From Bacteroidota bacterium (GTDB lineage Bacteria; Bacteroidota; Bacteroidia; Bacteroidales; GCA-2748055), in contig JAAEOI010000230.1 of the NCBI GenBank assembly GCA_024244665.1, positions 1 to 23,436 on the forward strand: a stretch of DNA of 23,436 bases, in the 5' to 3' direction. How positions within the stretch are numbered: position 1 is the stretch's first letter; each line of letters starts with the position of its first letter. Below are positions 9,168 through 16,962 of the stretch, one piece after another. The notes beneath the pieces are model-generated. The model searched no databases. It was not told where the DNA came from and worked only from the letters and a program-made list of their open reading frames with translations. The translations under genes and the position numbers were made by a program.

Positions 9168-10333
9168 ATCCGACCCGGCTAAAATCTATCGACATACTCA
9201 GGGCACTCACTATGCTGTTGATGATTTTTGTAAACGACCTGTGGTCACTGACAGGTATTCCGGAGTGGCTGGAGCACAAAGCTGCCAATGCTGACGGGAT
9301 GGGACTGGCAGATGTGGTGTTACCCGCTTTTCTCTTTATCGTCGGTCTCTCCGTACCCCATGCCATCAGGTCCCGGTTAAAGAGGGGGGAGTCCAGGTTG
9401 CAGGTTCTCAGGCACATTGCTGAACGAACCCTGGCCCTGTGGGTGATGGGTATTTTTATGGTCAACCTGGAAAATATCGGATCTGAAACCTTCCTGATAA
9501 GCAAGCCTGTATGGCAAATCCTGATGACCCTTGCCTTTTTCCTGATCTGGAATGTATACCGGGGAAAGGTATTGGGAAAGATTTCACCTGCAGTGATGAA
9601 GGTTTCAGGATGGGCGGTTCTGCTTTTCCTGGCCATCATCTTCAGGGCGCCGGATCAGGGTGGAGGCACCTGGATGCATCTCCACTGGTGGGGCATCCTT
9701 GGGCTCATAGGCTGGGGTTACATGCTGACTGCGGTAACCTACCTCTTCATCGGGAATAAACCTGGCTGGATTACATTTGTATTACTCATTCTTTACCTTC
9801 TGAATATTAGCGAGTTTACGTCTCCATTTAATGGTTCACTTAAACTGGTAGTCAGTGCCTCCAACTACGCCCTGGTGATGGGTGGAGCCCTGACAACTGC
9901 AGTGATGATCCGCCTGCGAGAGAGGCAGCTTACCGCATACCTGGTCCGCTTCCTTCTGGGTTTTTCTGCCCTGCTGCTGCTTTTTGGTTTTCTTACGCGA
10001 CCTCTCTGGGGTATCTCAAAGATTATGGCCACCCCATCATGGACCGCCATCTGTTCAGCCATAGCCGCGCTCTCCTTTGCAGCCTTGCACCTCTTATCTG
10101 ACAAAATGGGTAAGGATCGTTGGGCAAAGCCAATCGAACCAGCCGGATCGAGTACTCTTACCTGCTACCTTATTCCTTACTTCATCTATGCTCTGTGGAC
10201 ACTATGCGGGATTACTGCTCCGGAATTTATCAATACCGGAATGGTCGGACTACTGAAATCTGTTCTTTTCTCTATCATGATCATTCAACTTACCAGGCTG
10301 CTGGTAAGGTGGAACATCAAGCTAAAAATATAA
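9164..10333 (+). CDS. DUF5009 / NagX-like (HGSNAT-related) membrane protein
   Basis: A 389-residue polytopic membrane protein with about ten hydrophobic helices. It begins with the family hallmark RLKSIDILRALTMLLMIFVND (residues 5-25), followed by the conserved loop GLADVVLPAFLFIVGLSVPH. This matches the COG4299/DUF5009 family related to heparan-alpha-glucosaminide N-acetyltransferase and to NagX of N-acetylglucosamine clusters. Members are thought to act on or move amino sugars across the inner membrane, though bacterial biochemistry is thin. The ATG overlaps the stop of the GH20 gene by 4 bp, which argues for a shared amino-sugar task: the hydrolase releases the sugar outside and this protein handles it at the membrane. 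It ends 4 bp before the CNNM-like gene. Confidence 0.82.
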   Translation: MNPTRLKSIDILRALTMLLMIFVNDLWSLTGIPEWLEHKAANADGMGLADVVLPAFLFIVGLSVPHAIRSRLKRGESRLQVLRHIAERTLALWVMGIFMVNLENIGSETFLISKPVWQILMTLAFFLIWNVYRGKVLGKISPAVMKVSGWAVLLFLAIIFRAPDQGGGTWMHLHWWGILGLIGWGYMLTAVTYLFIGNKPGWITFVLLILYLLNISEFTSPFNGSLKLVVSASNYALVMGGALTTAVMIRLRERQLTAYLVRFLLGFSALLLLFGFLTRPLWGISKIMATPSWTAICSAIAALSFAALHLLSDKMGKDRWAKPIEPAGSSTLTCYLIPYFIYALWTLCGITAPEFINTGMVGLLKSVLFSIMIIQLTRLLVRWNIKLKI

Positions 10334-10337
10334 TCTC

Positions 10338-11390
10338 ATGGGACTACTCTTTTTCTACCTCTTCCTTGCGCTGATTGTCTCCTTTCTCTGTTCCATCATG
10401 GAATCAGTACTCCTCTCTACTCCCCAATCGTTTGTTGTGGTGGAAAAGGAGAAGGGAAAGGGATGGGCCAGGCGACTTGCCGATTACAAGCAAAATGTGA
10501 ATAAGCCACTCTCAGCCATACTCTCATTGAATACTGTGGCCCACACAATAGGAGCGGCCGGTGTGGGAGCACAGGCTGTAAGAGTATTCGGTGAGACCTA
10601 CTTTGGGATTGTATCTGCGATCCTGACCCTCATGATCCTGGTGTTCACGGAGATTATTCCCAAAACCATCGGGGCTAATAACTGGCGAAGACTGACACCT
10701 TTTACTTCCCATACCATCCGGGTGATGGTGATTATCGCATACCCCCTTGTATGGCTCACCTCCCTCATTTCGAAACTGATCTCCAGGAACAGGGGTGAGC
10801 TATCCACCAGCAGGGAGGAGATCTCGGCCCTGGCAGGCATTGGGGCAGATGAAGGTATCTTTACTGAAAAGGAGAGTAAGATTATTCAAAACGTACTAAG
10901 ACTCAAAGATATACGGGTGTCAGAAATTATTACACCAAGGGTGGTGGTGGCCAGGGCCGATGAGAATACACTGCTCATAGACTTCCTGGGGGATAAGGAG
11001 TACCTGAAATTTTCCAGGATCCCGGTTTATGAATCGAACGATGAACAGATTACAGGCTATGTATTCAGGCAATCGGTATTCGAGAAGCTGGCAGAGGATC
11101 ACATGCGGATGAAACTGAAGGATCTGAAAAGAGAGATCGTAGTGGTTACCGATTCCATGATGCTGTTCAGAGTCTGGGAGATCCTCCTGGAGAAAAAGGA
11201 GCACCTGGCCCTGGTGGTGGATGAATACGGAGGCATGGATGGCATTGTAACCATGGAGGATATTATCGAATCATTGCTTGGGCTTGAGATTTTGGATGAG
11301 AAGGATACAGTGACCGACATGCAGCAACTGGCCAGGGAGCGCTGGAAATCGAGGCAGAACAAGTACAACTGGCTGAATAAGAGCGATTAA
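10338..11390 (+). CDS. CNNM/CorC-like membrane protein with CBS pair
   Basis: A 350-residue protein. The N-terminal DUF21/CNNM membrane domain has about four helices (residues 3-150), including IMESVLLS (20-27), LSLNTVAHTIGAA (62-74) and the family signature TEIIPKTIGA (104-113). A pair of CBS domains follows (about 185-315, from SEIITPRV through VVDEYGGMDGIVTMEDIIE). Such proteins are linked to magnesium/cobalt efflux or homeostasis at the inner membrane, with the CBS pair binding adenine nucleotides. The sequence stops shortly after the second CBS domain, so the CorC_HlyC C-terminal domain of longer relatives is absent; short forms like this are common. It lies 4 bp after the NagX-like gene and is probably cotranscribed, with no obvious functional tie. 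Confidence 0.88.
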   Translation: MGLLFFYLFLALIVSFLCSIMESVLLSTPQSFVVVEKEKGKGWARRLADYKQNVNKPLSAILSLNTVAHTIGAAGVGAQAVRVFGETYFGIVSAILTLMILVFTEIIPKTIGANNWRRLTPFTSHTIRVMVIIAYPLVWLTSLISKLISRNRGELSTSREEISALAGIGADEGIFTEKESKIIQNVLRLKDIRVSEIITPRVVVARADENTLLIDFLGDKEYLKFSRIPVYESNDEQITGYVFRQSVFEKLAEDHMRMKLKDLKREIVVVTDSMMLFRVWEILLEKKEHLALVVDEYGGMDGIVTMEDIIESLLGLEILDEKDTVTDMQQLARERWKSRQNKYNWLNKSD

Positions 11391-11451
11391 TATTAAAAAG
11401 CAGATGATCAGAAGATGAAAGAGATCCTCATCAATCCCTGTTAGACTGTGA

Positions 11452-12822
11452 CTACTCGCTGTAAAATTCTTCTCTGTGCTGTTCTGTGATCAGGATCAGT
11501 TCACCGGCAATGAGTGGATGGTCGGCAATCACATTTGTAGTCTCATAAGGATCCGCTACCATGTCAAACAATGCCGTATCAATCCTTACCATGGCATATC
11601 TCCCCGCCATACCCTCACTTCCGGCAGAATCCAGTGTCCGGTAAGGGTGGGGTAGGTGAAGTTTCCATTTCCCATCACCAGACATAATTCCCTCAAAATT
11701 ACGGTTATTGGAGAAGGCGTAGTAGGAGTGGGGGTTCACGGCACCCTCCTCCCCGGATATCACCTCCCATACATTCTCCCCGTCAATTTCATTCTCAGGA
11801 AGCGGAATGGCGGCCAGATGACAGAGTGTGGGGAGGAGATCCACTGATCCAATGGTCCGGTTTGAAATTGTTCCCGGCTCAATACCCTCCGGATACTTGA
11901 TGATGCAGGCCGAACGTACTCCACCGTCAAAGCTGGTTCCCTTGGCCTCCCTGAAAGGTGTACTCCCTGCATGCTTTCCATAGCTGACCCATGGACCGTT
12001 ATCTGAGGTCATAATCACAATTGTCTTCTGATCAACTCCTGCATCCTTAAGTGCCTGATTTATCTCCCCCACACTCCAGTCGATCTCAAGCATCACATCC
12101 CCGTAAAGCCCTTTACCTGACTTTCCCTCAAATGCATCGCTGCAGAAGAGCGGGACATGTGGCATGCTGTGGGGAACATATACCAGGAAGGGCTCCCCGC
12201 TGTGTCTCTCAATGAAGTCCACCGCATGTTCGGTATACCAGCGGGTCAGGTTCTTCTGGTCTGCCTTCTCCACCTCCTCGATGGCCACCTCACCACTCTC
12301 CCAGTACCTCAATGGCCACTGGCCCCAGTATTCCGGATTCTCAGGGTGGTGTTTCCACATATCGTTGGAGTACATCAGTCCGCAGGTTTCATCAAAGCCC
12401 CTGGAGTATGAGCGGGTCTCCGGCTGATCCCCGCAGTGCCATTTTCCAAAGGCAGCTGTTGCATATCCTGCCTCGCTGAACACCTCGCCCATGGTGGCAA
12501 AGGCAGTATCCAGGCCCCAATCATTTGGACCGTGCGCACTGAACACTTTGGTCCGACCAGGATAACAGCCTGTCATCAAAGCCGAGCGGGATGCGGAACA
12601 GATCGCCTGGGGAACGTAGAAGTTATTGTACGCACAACCTTCTGAAGCAAGCACGGAGACATTGGGTGTCTCAAGATTCAGCTCCCCAAAGGGCTCAAAA
12701 TCGGACCAGCCCGAATCATCCAGGAAGATGATCACAACATTGGGTTTCTCCATGTTCTGTGCTGGCTGACAGGAGTATGCTCCCATAAGAGCAACTAGAA
12801 GGATGGGGATGAGTCTTTTCAT
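11452..12822 (-). CDS. Type I sulfatase lipoprotein
   Basis: An alkaline-phosphatase-fold sulfatase of about 456 residues. I place the start at ATG 12822 (MKRLIPILLVALMGAYSC), which gives a lipoprotein signal with Cys18. An in-frame ATG at 12849 lies inside a promoter-like box and is less likely. Metal and active-site features are FLDDSGW (D35/D36), the maturation motif CSASR with Cys75 as the formylglycine precursor, GKWHCGD, and SDNGPW. C-x-A-x-R fits modification by anaerobic sulfatase-maturating radical SAM enzymes; none is encoded in this window. Substrates of relatives include sulfated glycans and small sulfate esters, and this sequence alone does not decide. Lipidation suggests an envelope location. 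It is divergent from the FAD-dependent oxidoreductase. Confidence 0.92.
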   Translation of the reverse strand: MKRLIPILLVALMGAYSCQPAQNMEKPNVVIIFLDDSGWSDFEPFGELNLETPNVSVLASEGCAYNNFYVPQAICSASRSALMTGCYPGRTKVFSAHGPNDWGLDTAFATMGEVFSEAGYATAAFGKWHCGDQPETRSYSRGFDETCGLMYSNDMWKHHPENPEYWGQWPLRYWESGEVAIEEVEKADQKNLTRWYTEHAVDFIERHSGEPFLVYVPHSMPHVPLFCSDAFEGKSGKGLYGDVMLEIDWSVGEINQALKDAGVDQKTIVIMTSDNGPWVSYGKHAGSTPFREAKGTSFDGGVRSACIIKYPEGIEPGTISNRTIGSVDLLPTLCHLAAIPLPENEIDGENVWEVISGEEGAVNPHSYYAFSNNRNFEGIMSGDGKWKLHLPHPYRTLDSAGSEGMAGRYAMVRIDTALFDMVADPYETTNVIADHPLIAGELILITEQHREEFYSE

Positions 12823-12839
12823 GATTGCACAGTTAAAAA

Positions 12840-12878
12840 TTGAAATCAAAAGTAAGTTCCACTGTTCATGGGATGAAA
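12840..12878 (-). promoter_or_regulatory. Candidate Bacteroidota promoter for the sulfatase gene
   Basis: On the - strand, TACTTTTG (12854-12847) is an exact match to the -7 consensus TAnnTTTG. A weaker TTTC stands in for the -33 box at 12878-12875 with a 20-bp spacer. Transcription would start near 12840, leaving about 18 nt before ATG 12822 and excluding the upstream ATG at 12849 as the start. Pattern match only. Confidence 0.45.
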
Positions 12879-12917
12879 GGTTTTTTAATTCAGATATGTA
12901 ATATACGTAGAGGTTTT

Positions 12918-12925
12918 TAACTTTA
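12918..12925 (+). promoter_or_regulatory. Possible -7 box for the FAD oxidoreductase gene
   Basis: TAACTTTA matches TAnnTTTG at all positions but the last and lies 33 bp upstream of ATG 12959. The same octamer occurs at 21485-21492 upstream of the propeller gene. I see no good -33 element at either place, so this is weak. Confidence 0.25.
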
Positions 12926-12958
12926 GGTGATGATCCGGTTCAATTACATCCCGATTAT

Positions 12959-14722
12959 ATGCAAGCATTCAGAAGTATATTGATAATCGTTGCTGTTTCT
13001 GCAATGTTTGTCTCCTGCCGGCAGCCACAACCCAACCTGACCATGAGAAGTGATTACCGGGAGACCCATAACCAGGCGGACTCCCTGCCAGAGCTTAAAG
13101 ATGGTCCGGGAAGGATCTCTGTGAATTCAGAAAAAGGGAGCAGTGGAGATATCTCAGCCGATGTGGTTATATACGGCGGTACCTCCTCGGCTGTTATTGC
13201 AGCCGTGCAGGTGGCGAAGATGGGCAGGAGTGTGATTGTGGTATCTCCTGACAGGCATCTTGGCGGACTGAGCGCTTCCGGGCTGGGGTTCACCGATACG
13301 GGCAACAAGGCGGTGATCGGCGGGCTCGCCAGGGAATTCTACCACCGGCTCTACATACACTACCAGGCGGAAGAGACCTGGAGATGGCAGCTGAGATCGG
13401 AATATGGAAACGTGGGTCAGGGTAACGTGGCACTTGACGGTCAAAACAAGACCATGTGGATCTTTGAACCCTCCGCTGCAGAGGGTGTCTTTGAAGACCT
13501 GATCCGGGAATATGCTATCCCTGTATACCGGGATGAGTGGCTGGACCGGGATTTGGATGTGGAGATTTCTGAAGGTGTGATTACAGCCTTCACCACACTC
13601 AGTGATAAACGATTTAAGGGCAAAGTCTTCATTGATGCCACCTATGAAGGCGATCTGATGGCTTCGGCAGGGGTGAATTTTCATACAGGCAGGGAAGGCA
13701 CAGATGTATATGGTGAGGAGTGGAACGGGATACAGACAGGTGTGTTTCACCATGGCCACCACTTCAGTTCCGATATCAGCCCTTACCGGGTTCCGGGAGA
13801 TCCGTCTACAGGCCTGCTTCCGGGAATTTCAGATGAAGACCCGGGTGAATACGGGGCAGGGGACCACCGGATCCAGGCCTACTGTTTCCGGATGTGTCTG
13901 ACCGATCTGCCAGAGAACCGAATCGATATCAGCTGCCCCGTTGGCTATGACTCAAGCCAGTATGAACTGATGGCCCGCATCTTTGATTCAGGCTGGAGGG
14001 AGACCTTTTATAAGTTCGATCCCATTCCAAACAGAAAGACAGATGTGAACAATAACGGCCCCTTCAGCTTCGACAACATAGGGATGAATTATGATTACCC
14101 CGAAGGGAGTTATGAACGGAGAAGAGAGATCATCCGGGAACATACCCTGTACCAGAAGGGCCTGCTGTGGTTCCTGAAGTGTGATCCCCGTGTACCTGCA
14201 GAGATCAGGGAGCAGATGGCACCCTGGGGCTATGCAAAGGATGAATTCACCGAAAACGGGGGGTGGCCATATAACATTTATGTAAGGGAAGCCAGGCGGA
14301 TGATCAGTGATTTTGTGATGACCGAAAATGAGGTGTTGGGAAAGGCTCCGGTGGACCGGCCCATTGGTATGGGCTCCTATACAATGGATTCCCATAATAC
14401 CCAGCGCTATGTTACACCGGAGGGCTTTGTACAGAATGAGGGAGACATCGGGGTGCATACCCCTCCCTACCAGATTGATATGGGGTCCATTCTCCCTGTG
14501 AAGGAGGAGTGCTCAAACCTGCTTGTCCCGGTATGCCTGTCATGCAGCCATATTGCATTCGGATCCATCCGTATGGAGCCTGTATTTATGATCCTCGGTC
14601 AGAGCGCTGCCACACTCGCTGTGATCTCCATCGAAGAGGAGAAGGGTATTCATGATATCTCTTATGAAAGACTGAGCACTCAGTTGCTGGAGGATGGCCA
14701 GGTTTTGAAATACAAGAAGTAA
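12959..14722 (+). CDS. FAD-dependent oxidoreductase lipoprotein
   Basis: A 587-residue protein with a lipoprotein signal (residues 1-20, Cys20 in FVSC). A dinucleotide-binding Rossmann fold at 68-96 (ADVVIYGGTSSAVIAAVQVA) has GGTSSA in place of the classic GxGxxG, as is usual for the FAD_oxidored (PF12831-type) family. HLGGLSASGLGFTD (100-113) follows. This family is common in Bacteroidota and Planctomycetota, often beside sulfatases and glycan-degradation genes, and is sometimes mislabelled xanthan lyase. The reaction is unknown; oxidation of a sugar or hydroxyl-bearing substrate is a reasonable guess. It diverges from the sulfatase gene across a 136-bp gap, suggesting related regulation. 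A bound FAD in an exported lipoprotein would need loading outside or before export, an open question for the family. It is convergent with the VTT-domain gene, 26 bp apart. Confidence 0.85.
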   Translation: MQAFRSILIIVAVSAMFVSCRQPQPNLTMRSDYRETHNQADSLPELKDGPGRISVNSEKGSSGDISADVVIYGGTSSAVIAAVQVAKMGRSVIVVSPDRHLGGLSASGLGFTDTGNKAVIGGLAREFYHRLYIHYQAEETWRWQLRSEYGNVGQGNVALDGQNKTMWIFEPSAAEGVFEDLIREYAIPVYRDEWLDRDLDVEISEGVITAFTTLSDKRFKGKVFIDATYEGDLMASAGVNFHTGREGTDVYGEEWNGIQTGVFHHGHHFSSDISPYRVPGDPSTGLLPGISDEDPGEYGAGDHRIQAYCFRMCLTDLPENRIDISCPVGYDSSQYELMARIFDSGWRETFYKFDPIPNRKTDVNNNGPFSFDNIGMNYDYPEGSYERRREIIREHTLYQKGLLWFLKCDPRVPAEIREQMAPWGYAKDEFTENGGWPYNIYVREARRMISDFVMTENEVLGKAPVDRPIGMGSYTMDSHNTQRYVTPEGFVQNEGDIGVHTPPYQIDMGSILPVKEECSNLLVPVCLSCSHIAFGSIRMEPVFMILGQSAATLAVISIEEEKGIHDISYERLSTQLLEDGQVLKYKK

Positions 14723-14748
14723 TATGATTCTATGGTAAGAGAGCGCTG

Positions 14749-15402
14749 TTATATTACCCAGGTATCCACCTTAAGGAGATCGAAAAAGAATAGCCCCTGG
14801 ATTGCAAAGCGGACCAGGCGTGAGAGTGCATACAGCAGAAAGATGCGGAAGGGATATTTGAGTATGCTAAGGGAGATGACCACCAGTGAAAAGGGTGTGA
14901 AGGGAAAAAGTGCTGCAATTACGATAAATGCGCCTCCCCACTTCCGTGCAAATCTGATATAAGCTCTCAGTTTCCTCTCAGTAAAAGCCTTCACCCGGGG
15001 CCTACTGGATATCCAGGTCCCGATCCCGTATGAGATTACGCCCCCGGCATAGGAGAGGGCTCCGAACAGGAGAAGCCAGGGAAGGGGATTCTCGAATTTC
15101 TGGGTCCAGATCACGAACAGATCCACAGGGATCATCCCGGTAAGAGATTCTGAGATAAAAAAAAGGAGAATGACAAAGCGGTCGGACAGGCCTTTAATAA
15201 TCCCTTCAAATAGTGCATTAAAATCCACCAGGTATTTACCCAGAAGATAGAACAGCAGGACCAGCAGGGAATAGATAGCAATGATCCACAGGATATTCCT
15301 GCCGACATATTTGAAAAAACCTCTCTCTTTCAGACGTTTATACCATCTGACAATCATCAACATCATTCCGGTCACCCGGTGAAAGGAACTTCTTTCAATC
15401 AT
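14749..15402 (-). CDS. VTT/DedA-like inner-membrane protein
   Basis: A protein of about 217 residues with four to six hydrophobic segments (about 36-58, 74-98, 108-131, 157-181, 185-205). The central part, ESLTGMIPVDLFVIW (85-99) and LLFGALSYAGGVISYGIGTW (111-130), and the late segment FPFTPFSLVVISLSILKY (166-183) have the layout of VTT (SNARE-associated/DedA, YqaA-like) domains. DedA-type proteins include lipid scramblases or flippases of the inner membrane; this member is divergent, so no substrate is assigned. Start choice is uncertain: ATG codons at 15402, 15366, 15363 and 15357 are all possible. It lies 27 bp downstream of the PQQ-propeller gene on the same strand and could be its operon partner. 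Confidence 0.65.
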   Translation of the reverse strand: MIERSSFHRVTGMMLMIVRWYKRLKERGFFKYVGRNILWIIAIYSLLVLLFYLLGKYLVDFNALFEGIIKGLSDRFVILLFFISESLTGMIPVDLFVIWTQKFENPLPWLLLFGALSYAGGVISYGIGTWISSRPRVKAFTERKLRAYIRFARKWGGAFIVIAALFPFTPFSLVVISLSILKYPFRIFLLYALSRLVRFAIQGLFFFDLLKVDTWVI

Positions 15403-15429
15403 GGGGAATTCATTGAATTCTTATACAAA

Positions 15430-16674
15430 TTAAGAAAAAGAAATATCAAATGCCATTAAAACAGCTCCATGCCGGAGATAGAGTACCTCATTGTGGATCA
15501 CCGGGTGGGAGAAGTGTTCCTTACTGCCCCTGGTGATCTTAAAGGAACTGATCTCTTTCATTTTCCCTTCGGAGTAGCTGACCAGGCTCATATCACCGTT
15601 GAAGTTGTAATAATAGAGCATCTGATCGGCTTCAATCACAACACCCCTGCCAATCTTCACCGAGTCGGCCATCACACCTGTTGTCGCATCGATTGACCAC
15701 AGTTGCGGTTTGGCGGTACCACCACCATAGAGGTAGTTACCCACCTTTACAATTCCGCCCATATAGCTGTCAAATTCCCTGTTTCTCCATACCTCATTTA
15801 TTGCCGTTCCATCTTCCGAAAGCTCCAGCTTCTCACCGAAATTCCCATCATCACCGGTCACGCAGTAGATCGCTCCATCTTCGAAGAGTACTGTATTGGC
15901 GTGCGTATCACCATATCCGGGGCCTCTTTTGTCCACCTCGATACCTTCCAGCTCCCGGGACCAGAGCAGATCTCCGCTCTCCACATCAAGACCCAACAGG
16001 TGATAGGCCGATAGTGTAACCAGAATCTTCCTTTCCGAAAGAGTGATCACCCGGGGTGGATTGTATGCTGACCGCTCGCCAAAACCTGGATTACTCCAGA
16101 TCAGCTCACCCGTAAAGCGGTCAAGGGCAACAACGTTGTGCTCATTTCCGCCAGCGGTCCAAAATACCTTGTCTCCATCAACAACAGCCGATTCGGAATG
16201 ACCGAAACGGGGTAGTACCCCCTGGAAATCCTTTGCAAAGTCCTTTGACCACTGCACATTCCCGGTGGCCTTCTCCAGGCAGTAGAGATTTCCCATCCCT
16301 GAGCCCACGTAGATCAAATCATCCACAAGGGTAGGGGCTGAGCGCGAGCCTGCGAAGTTGACAACCCATTCGTTCCCGAATTTTGACTGCCACATGATCT
16401 TCCCTTCCAGGCTAATGCAATGCAGGTATGCTGTACTGTCGATGGCACCGGTAATGTAAATCAGGCCTTTCTCAATCACCGGCGATCCGTAGCCACTACC
16501 GATCCCATCCAGGAACCATAGCTCCGTGGGGCCCTCTTCAGGCCACTCTTTCAAAAGATTGGTTTCATTATAAATACCGTTCCGGCCCTCACCGCGCCAC
16601 TCAACGATTTCAGTTTGTTTTACACTGCAGGACCAGAGCAGTCCCATGATCAAAAGGGGAAAAAGTTTTCTCAT
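15430..16674 (-). CDS. PQQ-type beta-propeller lipoprotein
   Basis: A 414-residue protein whose N-terminus is a lipoprotein signal (MRKLFPLLIMGLLWSC, Cys16). The remainder is built of repeated PQQ-like blades, with recurrent patterns such as LYCLEKATGNVQWSKDF, VVALDRFTGELIWS, LLGLDVESGDLLWSREL and LWSIDATTGV. These A-x-x-G-x-x-x-W repeats form an eight-blade-type propeller seen in BamB and in quinoprotein-like proteins. I do not see evidence for quinone binding or dehydrogenase activity. Many Bacteroidota members are surface or periplasmic lipoproteins of unknown function, so a scaffolding or binding role is more likely than catalysis. A good promoter match lies just upstream at 16698-16734. 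Confidence 0.85.
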   Translation of the reverse strand: MRKLFPLLIMGLLWSCSVKQTEIVEWRGEGRNGIYNETNLLKEWPEEGPTELWFLDGIGSGYGSPVIEKGLIYITGAIDSTAYLHCISLEGKIMWQSKFGNEWVVNFAGSRSAPTLVDDLIYVGSGMGNLYCLEKATGNVQWSKDFAKDFQGVLPRFGHSESAVVDGDKVFWTAGGNEHNVVALDRFTGELIWSNPGFGERSAYNPPRVITLSERKILVTLSAYHLLGLDVESGDLLWSRELEGIEVDKRGPGYGDTHANTVLFEDGAIYCVTGDDGNFGEKLELSEDGTAINEVWRNREFDSYMGGIVKVGNYLYGGGTAKPQLWSIDATTGVMADSVKIGRGVVIEADQMLYYYNFNGDMSLVSYSEGKMKEISSFKITRGSKEHFSHPVIHNEVLYLRHGAVLMAFDISFS

Positions 16675-16697
16675 TTGTAAGAATTATTCTTGGAACA

Positions 16698-16734
16698 ATA
16701 CCGCTAAAGATAATGAACCCGTATTAATCCTCAA
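16698..16734 (-). promoter_or_regulatory. Candidate Bacteroidota promoter for the propeller lipoprotein
   Basis: On the - strand, TTG (16734-16732), a 19-bp spacer, and TATCTTTA (16712-16705) match the Bacteroidota sigma-ABfr consensus TTG-N19-TAnnTTTG except for the final base. The predicted transcript start near 16698 leaves a leader of about 24 nt before ATG 16674. Confidence 0.5.
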
Positions 16735-16962
16735 GATAAACCTATGTTCAGCTTTCGGCATCGACCAGCCGGCAGTGTGATCCAGTTATTCCGCCCGGAA
16801 AGCATGGTGCTGGCAGGAAACGGCTATGATGAAGTGCTTACCTCCGTTTCCCTTTCAGCACCTGCCAATGGGCTTTGTCAGATTTTTCCGAATATGACGC
16901 TTTCATCGGTTTTCTTACTTGCAGGGGAACTGGACAAAAGTGAGGCCTCTAACGTACCTGTT

